Shown here: one piece after another, positions 24,501 to 36,500 of the stretch | How the letters are laid out: each line of letters begins with the position of its first letter | Position numbering within the stretch: the stretch's first letter is position 1 | Assembly (NCBI GenBank): GCA_951329385.1 | Contig: OX589612.1 | Span: 16,256,437-16,320,436, forward strand | Direction of reading: 5' to 3' | DNA: 64,000 nt | Origin: Polia nebulosa | Taxonomy: Eukaryota > Arthropoda > Insecta > Lepidoptera > Noctuidae | Translations under genes and position numbers: made by a program | The notes under the pieces: model-generated | Databases searched by the model: none | The model's input: only the letters and a program-made list of their open reading frames with translations | What the model was told of the DNA's origin: nothing

Positions 24501-27500
24501 ACTGCCTACACAGTTATCAGGCGCGTGTCACAATTATGCAAAAAAAATAAAATAATAACAACCTTCGTAAGTTGCAATAAGTCTTAATTTTGTATGAACA
24601 ACAAATAAGCTTTTCGTCAAAATTGAATTTATTGTTCATACAAAATTAAGACTTATTACAACTGACGAAGGTTGTTATTATTTTACATATTTTTGCGCAT
24701 AATGATAGCTGCGTGGGCACTTCCGCTAGTTTTTTCTATTCCGTGATGTTTTCCTTCACCGTTTTGAGAGCAGTGGTGATGAAATAATTTACACAAAATA
24801 AAGCGCCTGCCTGGGTTTGAACTCACGACCTACAACTTGTAAGTCGCGGCCAATACCACTGGGCCACCACTGCTTACACTGGGCCACCACTGCTCACTCT
24901 AGGCCACCACTGCTCACACTGGGCCACCACTGCTCACACTGGGCCACCATGGCTCACACTGGGTCACCACTGCTCACCGTGGTCCTCTGTATTATATTGT
25001 ATACACACAATAATACAAAGCTCCACAAAACGTTTTAGGAACACATTCATTGTGCGTACAGCTAAGGAGTGGAATTCCCTGCCGGAGTCTGTGTTTCTTG
25101 ATAACTACAACCAATTAAAGATATATAAAAAAGAGGTAGATATGCCACTAGCGCGCGAAAATTGTTGAAGGCAAATTCAGCCAATTGTAGCAATTTGATT
25201 TAGTCGGCTAGCAGCAGCGAGCGAAGAAAAGCGTGTCCGTGGCTTGACAATAATATATTTACGATGCCAAATTGTGTGTTAGAGTCTAAAAACTGTTATT
25301 CCAAGATAAATTTAAAAGTAAAGGAATTTCATACCATAATTACTAGAAGTAAGGACCTTTGTAATAACAACTCAACGATATCTGATCGCCGCTTTGTATG
25401 AACATGGCGTATCTTTCTTTTATGATATCATTGGCTACAACCGTATTTAAGTCAAGAGTGAATAGGTTACTTCTAGGTAAGCATGCTCCATCTTCGACCA
25501 CATCATCGTTTACCATCGTCAAACGGCTGCTACAGTTTTAGGATTTTTTTTAGAAAATAATTATACTAACATACTCGTAAATATTTTTATTTTGCAGCTA
25601 TCAACGACACACACCTACTAATATTCACGGCGACGCATATCGACGTTTACGATATCGAGACCGGCGATTGGGTGCAAACTATGAATATACGTAAGTCCTA
25701 GTTGTCTAATATTCGTATTATGTAATACTGCTGTAAAATCTGTGTTTTTGAGATCCATGACACGGTATTTCGATCTTTATGATGCAGCAAGCTTCGAAGT
25801 CATGTTTTAATAAATGGTGTACATTTAATAAAAACATGAGTTTGAGGCCGAGAAACATTTGGCGAGATGATTTGGACACGCACTGTTTGGAAGGATTTTG
25901 AGAAGGCCTTTACCCAGTTGTGGAACAGCAAAGGCTAGATAAAAAAAGTTAACAGTAAAAAAAACATTATTTTATAGAAGCTTTCAAATTCATACACAAA
26001 ATTTGGTGTCTATGGTGTTGACCATTGAAGAATTCCTCTATCTAAAGTTACTTCTGAATGGTCGATTCAGGTCATGCTTTCCCAGAAAAGGCATTGTCAA
26101 AATGAATGGACCTGAACCAGCATGTAAAAGGGAGAGGAGCTCGTGGCCAAAGTAATAACAGCCGCAAGGATCGATCCATCAGGTTAAGCTGCGCTTGCCG
26201 GGGTTGGCCCATGGATGGGTGACCATCTTTTCATACCGAGACTCCTCCGTGTCTTGGAAAGCACGTTAAGCTGTTGGTCTCAGCTGTCAATCGTCTCTTT
26301 GGATCTTTGACAGTCGTTACGGATCATCATAAGCCCGAAAGTCTGACAACCAGTCTTACCAAGGAGTATCGTATTACCCAGTAAATGGGTTGTGGAGGTC
26401 AGATAAGCAGTCGCTCCATGTAAAATACTGGTATTCAGCTGCATCCGGTTATACTGGAAGCCGACCCCAAGATAGTTTGGAAAAGGCTAGAGGCAGATGA
26501 TGATGAACCAGCATGTAAAAATGAATGGAGCGGGAGGGCGTGTCACTCTTACTGACTAAAACCCACCCCTGTTCCTTCCCTGCCTGAATGCCCAGGGGTG
26601 CGGTAACTCATGTTGAGAATTTATCCGCTACCCCTAGGCATGCAGGCACCGGCCACGATGGGCCCCGTCCGTGGTGGCTGACAACATTTCTTTGAGGCGC
26701 GCGTGGAACACTACGCGCCGTCGACTCACGGGCCTGGTGCTGCAGTACATTGATCCTTTTCCTATACGTCAAAGCAGCAATGTACGGCAAAGTGCCTATC
26801 AAATTGATGTCAACTGAGTTAGCGAATACGCCTGCTGTATTTCATAAATCACTTACCTAATTATCCCTTATTCTAGCAAACGCCCGGCCTTTAGACGAGA
26901 CGGGCTGGATCTGTTGCGTGAGCGGGGGCGTGGGAAACGGTTTCCCCTTCACTACCGACGCGGCGCCTTTCATCGTCTACCTCAGACCGCTACTAACACG
27001 TAAGTTATATTTATCGCTCACCAATTTTTTATTGTATTTACCTCGAAGGGAAGGCTAAAGTCTTTTAACCATATTGCCTAGTCTTACGTAGTCTATTTTT
27101 ACTTTTTTCCATTATAATGCAGATGTAACACATTCTAATGTTTTTTTGCAGTATTTGGCAATAAATGTGTCGAGTCAGCCTTCTCGGGAAACTTCGCTGA
27201 GGTAGTCAATACTACAATAAAATTCTCAGCTCCATTTTACCGAAATCGCGCCTGTTTCAATGATTCCACGATTTGTGTCTCAAGTGTCAACGCAAATAGA
27301 CAATAGTCTACTTGCGTTGACACTTGAGACACAAAACTACACCAATTTTACATCACAATATCCGCTAGGAATCAATAAACGAATAATTAAAACAGCCACT
27401 GAATTTCACTCGACAAAAGCCCGCCAAAAAACGTTATTGCTCACCAAGTCGCTAAGTTCCGCCTTGAGGTTTGCCAGAGAGCAACGGAGCGCAGCATTCT

Positions 27501-30500
27501 GGGTTTCAAAAGAGCTGATAGAATAAGAAACGACGAACGGGGATCGTAGATTTAGGAAAATATCATAGTTAAAAAAAAACTAAAAACACATTTAGAGTGA
27601 CGTAATTTTATTTTTCGTATTCTCAGCAAACCCTTGCGTTTGATACCCATATCATGGAAATGCATAAAATATAACTAGTGCGCTAAAATAACTTCTGGGA
27701 GCCCGCCATTTTAGATTTAGAATGATGTTACTTAGGTAACCTAAAATATTGTCATCCAAACTTAAGAAGTATGAAAAATTTCAGCTCAATCGGAAACTGG
27801 GAAGTGGGTCAAAATTAACTTAAGATTTTTTTATATATGTAGTTTAGTTACAAGTGAAACTAATATAAGCGTATTCAAAAAGGCTGCCAGTCCCAAAAAC
27901 AATGAGGTTTTTCAGGTAAGTTTACGCTACCAGTTGTCGCCACCTAAGCGACAGGTCTGTACTGTAGTGTTTGTACTTTGAAAATGAAACATAATGACGT
28001 AAACATGACGTTGACGTTAATTTAACTCATGTCAGGACACACTGAACTTGATTTTTTGACATTATCTGAAGCTTTTCGATAGCTGTGCTGGTGTACGTTA
28101 TTACTAAGAACCCTCATTGGGCGGGTCAGGCTCACACTGAGCGCTGCGCAACAGTCTCCACGCACTGGCCTAGCTAGTAGTGGCGACATGACCTACACGC
28201 CCACCGTAAGGGCTGGTTCCACGTGAATTGGGCAAGATTACCTGGAAGGATTTTGGAGAGACCTTTGCCCAGCAGAGGGACAGTATAGACTAAATAGAAA
28301 TAAAACTAATTATGTATGTGGTCCATACATTGATAAACGAATTGGCAAATCAGACAAGACCCATAACTAAAGCAGGTAAACAAAGTTCATCACCACTGCT
28401 TCCGAGACAGAAGGTATGGACGTGCAAAAAAAACAGACAGGATGACAAAAAAAACTTTTCTTACATGCCACATCCAACAACCTGCACTATACCCGCATGA
28501 GAGATTACGACTCATTCCCTCTCCAGAGAGGAGACTTGTGTCCCAGCAGTGGGAACATTAAAGCCTGATAATGCTCATGCTTGCTATACACAACGGGGTC
28601 TCATCTCGAAGAAAGAAAATTTTGTTCAAATAAATTTCAATAGATTGCGTAATATGCATCGATGTCATATTGAAGTTTATTAACAATATAAAAAAAATGT
28701 AATAAACCGTATTTTCTTATTTTATAAACTACCCAAAACATAAAATTGTGGAATAATTGGCTCCTAATTCAAATTTAGATGTTTATGGGAACAAATCTTT
28801 AGGCATTTATATTTCTTGTACCAATAGATGGCGCTGTTTGAAGTTTTAGAGTTTATCCATTCGCCTCTTTAAAATTTGTATAGTGACACATTTTGAAACA
28901 GTAAAACTGTTATGAAGTGCCAAAAATACTATAAAGTAATTCCTCAATATGTGAGAAAATATTGGTAAGACTTTATGTAAATTCATTCAGCTTGCAAGCC
29001 GTCGCTGCCAACACCATCTAGCGAGGTGTAGAGGACGGTCCCGAACGAAGAACAAAAGTTGCTTATGCAAGTCGAAAACCCGTAGTTAATAATAATAATA
29101 ATAAGAAATAATAAAAATCGTTTATTTTATAAAAGGGAGACAAATACAATAAAAATATCTTAACAATTAGACTAGAGCACAGTTTTATATTAGCCTGAAC
29201 TAGGTGGAACCTGTGTTTCAGGCTAGACAGTTCATAAATATCTTATAAGAATTATAAATAAATTAAACAGTATAAAGTACTAAAATTAAAACTTACATAA
29301 AAATAGAATCAGCATGTTAGCGGGTTATTTGTCGACAATGAGTAGATCCTCTGTCTGTTCATAAGCAATGCTTCGTAGAAATGAAATAACAGTTTTTTTA
29401 CAATTAAAATAGTTCAACTTATAAAAACTTAGTTTTTTATTTAACCTATTGTACAGAAATGGGCCTAAAAATGAGAAGAATCTTTCTGCAAAGACATTTT
29501 TGGAGGTTGCATTAGAAGTGCACACTATATCATTCCGCCTCTTGTTAGTACTGTCAGAAATGTACGAAAGCATAGTATGTTGTTTTAATACTAAGTGCAA
29601 AATGAAAAGCTGGCGAACAGTCAGCACGTTGCAGGATTTATATAACTGATCTGTGGGAAAGAAAAAGGGATGGAAGTTTGCTACTTTTAAAATTGCTCTC
29701 TGAGCTCTTTCAAGAGGAAGCAAGAGGGTTTTTGATGCGCCACCCCATGAAGTAATGCAGTATTGAATTATAGACTGGCATAGGGCCAGATAAACTCGTG
29801 TGATTAATTTTGAATTTGCAAAAGTTCGTATTTTTTTAAATACATATATTAACTTGCGCACTCTTTTAACCAGAGTTTCAATATGATGTCTAAATGTGAG
29901 TGTATCGTCAATTATTACCCCGAGGTATTTGATGTTACAGGTTTTGAGGATAAGAGGACAATGACACATGTTGACTGAAGGGTTACCACATTGATGGGCG
30001 TATAGATGAAAGCTAGCAGTGTTAAGTTGAGGCTTGCGCATGGAGAAGTGTATATATTTTGTTTTGTCAGCATTTAATGTTAGTAAATTGCTTTGAAGCC
30101 AATTAGTCACAATATTAAAACCTAGTTGAGCGTTTTCGTGCAGTTCGCTACTGGTTTTAGCTGTAAATATTAACGCCGTGTCGTCAGCATATGATACTAT
30201 TTTGCCGTGCTTAATGTTCAAATTACACAAGTCGTTAATATAAACCAGGAAAAGCGTTGGGGCCAAAATACTTCCCTGGGGAACACCAAAACCAGTATTT
30301 TTCTGCTCATCGCTCGTGAAATTATCTATCCTAACACGTTGATATCGGCCGTTTAAGTAGTCAGCAAGTAGCGACAGCGGCGTTCCCCTTATTCCTATAG
30401 CCTCTAATTTGTCAAGAAGCGCGGAGACTGAGACAGTGTCAAAGGCTTTCGCTAGATCAAGGAAGACTCCTAGGACCTTATTCCCTTTGTCTAGCTCTTT

Positions 30501-33500
30501 TGAGACATAATCTGTTAGGCTATGCACTGCATCGGCTGTGGACAATTTGGCCCTGAAGCCAAATTGCGCAGGTGACAAGAAGTTGTTTTTTTCTAAATAG
30601 CTTACTAGTCTGTTGTTAATTATTTTCTCAAGTATTTTTGACATAGAAGGGAGTATCGATATTGGCCTATAGTTGCTAGTCACTTCTCTGCTTCCAGTTT
30701 TATAAATCGGGATGACAACTGCCTTTTTTAGACAACTCGGGAAAATTCCTTTAGAAAGACAGATTCGAAACACATGCGTTAAGGGAGGTACAAATATATG
30801 CTTAAATAGTTTAAGCATCCTATTGCTTATATTATCCCATCCAACTGCACAGTCATCTTTTAGGCCAGCAATGATACGTGATATTTCTTCTTCATCTGTA
30901 TCCAGCAAAACAAATGATTTCTGGTTACAGCTGTTGCTTAGTTTTTCGAAAGATGTTTGGACGCAACGTTTCGGGATCTGTTCTGCCAAATTTCTCCCAA
31001 CATTTACAAAAAAGTTATTTACATTGTTTGCGGACAGCAGAGGTTAGTAAGCAGTAAACTCGAATTTGATTCACGTTGTTTAGTCATATAAGTGACGTTT
31101 TTAATATGTTTCCAAAGTTGCTTGCTATTGTTACCTGCTTTATTTAATTCATTTTTGTCATAATTATTTTTCAGCTTCTTTAGAAGATTGTTGCAGAAAT
31201 TCCTGTATCTTTTATATGAGTTCAGAATTATTAAATTATCGGGGTATTTTTTTGTTTTTTGATGGAGTTTATCTCTGTGTCTTATGCAACGAATTAGGCC
31301 AGGCGTAATCCAAGGTTTGATATTATGATGACGCTTATTTAGTGTCACTATTGTCGTGTTATGCAATATAGCTTGTTGGACATGTTTTATTAAGTACGAT
31401 AAAGCGGTATTAGCGTCAGCAGTTTTATAAACTGGGCTATAATCGATATTACGTAAATCATATTCGAGTTTTTTTATATTTATGTTAGTCTTGGTTTGTG
31501 AGCGATTTAGCTTAGGCAGCGTTAAATTTACGTTTAGTAGGACAGCATGATGATCGGTTATTGTTGAGTTAGTAACAAGCGTAATATATGAATAGCTGGA
31601 TTTGATCATCATATGATCGAGACAGGAACCACTCTGATGAGTAGGCAATGTGTGAGCGGGGAGAAAACCATGGTATGAGCAGATATTGAGGTAGTCTTGA
31701 GTCCCTGCATCGCAGTTCTCAGAGCCAATGTTAATGTTAATATCGCCTGTTAGGATTACATTTTGGAAATGGCTGAGTGCTTGAAGAATCTGGTTTATGG
31801 AACTGTAAAAAGAAGTCAGGTTTCTAGCGGAAGGAGATCTATACATAGCAATTAACGCTGTGGTTGTACCAATTTTGATTATAAGACAGTTACTCATACA
31901 ATCTTGTAGATTAGCTTCTTCAACATTGACCTTTAGTGACTCCTTTGCAAAGACAACAACCCCGTCATTTTGATTGTGATTCATTTTAGTGTAGAACGTG
32001 TTATATCCTGGTATAACCGGGAGGTTATCGTGGCGGATTGATAACCAGCACTCTGTTAAAACCATAATATCACAGTCAAAGTTAAGTCTGTGAAGGAAAA
32101 TGTTGAAGCTATCTATGTTCTTATAAACACTACGGATGTTTTGGGTTAGTATGGTTAGTGAGTGTGGATGCTGAGAAAGATATTGTCTGCAGTCCTCAAC
32201 CTCACATGACTTTGACTCATTTGAGAATGAGTTATCTATGTCTGAAATTATATTATTAATATCCATTTTATATATAACTAATAACAATTAATTACGTCTA
32301 AGATGTAAACTAAATATGTGGCGCTCTTAGGCGCCTTCATAGTCTACCGAGTTTATGTACCTGTATTCAGCAGCTATTTTGGCCGGACAAATTGCGTCTC
32401 CCGTCTTGTGGTTTGCTTGTTTTTTGAAGCGTAAACAGGTGGCACATTTTGGATCAGCGGCTTTCTTTGAACAGTCTTGGCTAGAGTGGCCTTCTTCACC
32501 ACAATGTCCACACGTAGGGGCAGTAACCTTACATGTCTTGGCTGCATGACCGTACTGCTGGCAATTGTAACATCTTGTTACTAGTGTGAAGTCTCGTACC
32601 GGACAGGATGTCCAATTTATAAATAACCGGTCCTGGGTGATGAGAGCCTTGCGAATGACGGCTGGAACTTCTATGATGTAGTTGCAATTTTCAGCATCTT
32701 TTCGCCCAGATTTATGGCTTAGTTTGATTGAGGTCATAAATGTATCTCGGGACATGGTCGGCAGTTTATCAGCTACATTCTGTTCATAAAGACATTTAAA
32801 AACCTCGTTTTCAGCCATTGATGCGGGCACTCCAATTACTATAATGCGAGGTTTACGCTTACGGGGTTCGTCGACGGTAAGCCCTGACGAAGCAGTTTGG
32901 ACGGTTTTCTTAAGCTTGTCTAGGTCATCTTTCGTCTCTGTGCTGATTATAAGTCCTCCTTTTCCGATTTTGCGTACGCCTCGAACTTTCAGCTTCATTT
33001 CCTCAGGGCATATGATGTTTTGGACCATGTTTTTAGTTTGTTCACTGGTCTTTGAGTTGTCACACGGGAAAATCGCCACGGAACTCAGGTTATTCGGACG
33101 AACAAAACTGCTGGATCCCTTCTTCACCATATCGGCAAAAGAGGAGGCACTAGCTCCCTGCTTCGAACATGACTCTTGAATGGTGCGGTTCATCTCTGTA
33201 AGACACTCCGCTAGGTCTCGAGCTTCGGTCATGGTTTTTAGGGCGGTATGGGTTTGTATGGCTCTTGACTTCAGCGACTGGTATTGAACAGCCATTTGCG
33301 AAACTCCATGTCCAACTTTTCTGCAGAGATTACTTATCCTGATCTTCTGGTCTGAATTCAGTTTTCCATCAGAGGCAATAGTACATACCTCGTTCAAGTA
33401 CTGCTCAATGGACCCTAACCAGCTCTGAATTTCCGGAGTGGATATTGTTTCCACTACTTCCTCTTGATTTTGCTTGGGTGGTTGAGGTGGTCTTGGTGTT

Positions 33501-36500
33501 GGTGTCGATGGAGGGCTGCGCGGCGTCATCCCGCTCCGACTAAAGGGGCTGCCGTCCATATTTCAGATTATATAAACTGTTTATAATCTAGTCAGATCAT
33601 TATTTAACTTATAATTCACTTAATTTATAAAACACGCTAATTCACTATAAAACTGGGTCAGTATTTATGCAAACGTTAATTTATTTATTTTGTAATGCAT
33701 TGATGTGCACGTCTGTATGCGTCGAGCGACGTCAACCACTCAACATTCCGGCGGTACCGTTTCTTTGTATGGGATGAGACATCTGTACGTGCTAGTATTA
33801 TATTATCTGTGAATATACTAATAAAACTGGTCCAATGTTACAGATCCCAGAGCGTCCGACCCTCCGATCGCAGTAGACACGTCACTATGGGGCAATAAGA
33901 GAAGGTTTTCAGTTCGGGAACAGTCACATCAAGCAATTGAAGCACATAACAGATTGTGAGTATTATCTTGACGTAACAGAATTGAATCGAGGCAAATGAT
34001 AGAGCTGTCCATGTCGCTTAGCATTGGTTGGACAAAATATGCGTCATAGACAAGACGGAGAACAACATAAAATAGGGTAGTTTCCTTAATAGATTATTAA
34101 AAAAATTATGGACACTTATTTTTTCTCAGACAAAAAATTAAAACAATACAGTGCGTTAACTTTTTTCGTGACATTTCGCCTTGGTACACTTTTTTACTAC
34201 GAAGTGAGAATTTATCCGCTACCCCTAAGCATGACAAGGACCTGGTAAAGACGGTTTTTCTATGTATGAAAAACCGTTGTTATTCACAGAGAAACCTTTA
34301 CCAGGTAGTATAATTGGAGGGGGTGTGCTAATTTTAGGGAGGGCATTTGGTCCCCTCTGCCCCCAACATCCATTATCCCTGAAAGGGTCCGTTCAAGTAT
34401 TGCGTAAGCAGATTTATTACAATTATCCCAGCCCCCCCTCCCTCCCCCTTGTCAGCAAAAGTAAGCAAAGCTATTTCCCCCCATCCCATGCTTACGTAAA
34501 CATTGGTACCTAAACGTATTCATTATTTGTGGGAATCCCCGAATATGCGTTTCGTTTTCAAGTATAGACTATGTGTGGGTTGCCATATGTGTAAAAAAGT
34601 AAATAATTACTGCTGACGTAATCACCATCTAGACCCCCCACCCCCCATGTAATCAAAAATAAGCAAAGCATAGATACTTGAACCGTAGTGCTTACGTAAT
34701 ACTTGACAGTTCCTAAGTAAAGTAAATATGTTCTTATACTATTACTGTATGTCACAGGTCGGAGCGTCGTTCCCGTCTAATATCAGCGCCGACGAACTTC
34801 GCGCACCTGTCGCACATGGGGCCCGGCGATGGCATCCGCTCACAGCGACTGCTAGATTTACCCACCACTGTGGAGACAGCGGATGAACACCCAACGGTAA
34901 CTATAAACCTGCCAAGCTTCATCACTTCACTACATTATTATAAAAAAAAGTCCCCCGCTGCGTTTGTACGACATAAACTCGAAAACTACTGAACGGTTCT
35001 TCATGCGGTTTTCACCAATAGACAGACCAGAGAAGACCATAACATACCTGAAATCACTATTTTTGTCATAATGTAATATAAAAAAATACAATAACAACAT
35101 CATAATTTTTATAATTATAAATTTTATTGAAACAAACATTATACTTACTTTCTTATAAACAATATAATAAATTCTAGACCTATCTATGATGTTAGTTACA
35201 ATTTCGGGTATATTGAGGTCTTCTCTAGTCTTAATTTGTTACGTATTTAATAAAAAATATTTTTTCTTTATTTTTTGTCTTATGTATTTAAGCGCTTTGA
35301 TGAGTTATTGAACAATTAATTTACCACATTCTCAAAGATTGGACATTTTGGGAGTTGGACATTTTGATAATTGAAAATTTTGCCAATTGGAGATTTTGAC
35401 ACCGTTGGACATTTTTACCCTGAATGTTTGAGAGCAGTGGTTATGAAAGAATTTATAGAAAGTAAAACTTACGAGCTACAACTTGTAAGTTGCGGCCGTT
35501 ACCACTGGGCCACCACTGCTCTGCTTGTCAAGCTTCATATGTGTACGAGCAAACCCGTACATATCAATTGTTTCATTTTTATGCTGACATCGACGCGCAG
35601 CGAATGAATAAAAATCACACATTTGAGTAAGCGTTTAGTAGTTGCATAGCATCGCTGAAAGACTCATTCGCCGCGGGTCGATCAGCTATCATTTCGGGTG
35701 TTTAAATCAATATACAAATTTAACTTAAAAACAGTTTATCATTTAATGTACCTTACCCGTACAATATGACTTTGTAAAACAAACAACAATGCATCTGCCA
35801 TGTTAACTCTTCACCAGCCTTGGTTGCCTGGTAGAGAATGTCTAAAGGTTTTAATCCAACATTTCACCTTTGTTCATTTAAGGCATTATTTATATTTAAA
35901 AAAAACAGAAAAGTGGGTTTTTGATTCAAAATTGTCTACCCGGAAGAAGGGTAGATTTGGGTGGTAAGGTACTGACTAATCATTTAAGGGAGTTGTCCCA
36001 CTACCTAACTCTCGGCTATTTTGACGCTCAAGAAACGTACAATAGATGTCTTTTTTGTTCACATTCCGTGTAAACAAAATAGATGCATATATTAATATTG
36101 AACGCTGACTGTTCACACCGCCGGCGAGGACTCGCTTCGCAAGTTTGTCACTCAGCGACAAGAGATATCAAAGCTTACTCGCTCAGCGATGCTCGCTCGG
36201 CGGTCAGAAATCACGCCGAGAGACCAACCCGAGTGAGTGGTGCGAGTAATCGCCCGTCGCACTCGGACACTCGCTTAAAGCCCAGCGACAAAACTATCGG
36301 AACTACCACTCGCTACTCGCTGCTCGCCAACATGTTTTTAGATTGAAACTCTACTCGCTACCGCCGCGGCGAGTAGAGCTTCGCTTTGCTCTTTTGTTTA
36401 CACGGAATGTATATCTATTGTACATTTCTTGAGCGTCAAAATAGCCGATAGTTAGTCGCTTACTCGCCGCCGGTGGGACAACTGACTAAAGGAGGATTTG

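Larger units (their letters stand above)
29089..33750 (-). mobile_element. CR1-like LINE, near-complete, minus strand
   Basis: A 4.66-kb non-LTR element: ORF1 with zinc knuckles, ORF2 with endonuclease and reverse transcriptase, and a 3' end (left) of att/aat microsatellite type. There is no target-site duplication, as is usual for CR1-type elements. It is antisense to gek. Confidence 0.82.
28593..33813. repeat. Second copy of the 17013-17573 repeat, split by a LINE
   Basis: 28593-29088 matches 17013 up to cgtagtta; 33751-33813 resumes at gcggtaccgtttctttgtat. The LINE occupies 29089-33750. Two bases (ca) present in the unbroken copy are missing at the junction. Confidence 0.8.

Noticed and set aside
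24800..24890. tRNA gene
   Set aside because: A- and B-box-like motifs are present, but the arms and anticodon loop cannot form a proper cloverleaf, and a diverged copy exists at 35.4 kb. It is a SINE head.
26140..26260. Genuine 5S rRNA gene
   Set aside because: Only the internal promoter region resembles 5S; ends and length do not, and target duplications show retroposition.
27152..27201. Possible extra gek exon after a tttttttgcag acceptor (LFGNKCVESAFSGNFAE)
   Set aside because: It would end in phase 0 and put the next exon out of frame with a stop; the phases of 26877-26999 and 33844 already fit directly. It could be a rare alternative end but is unsupported.
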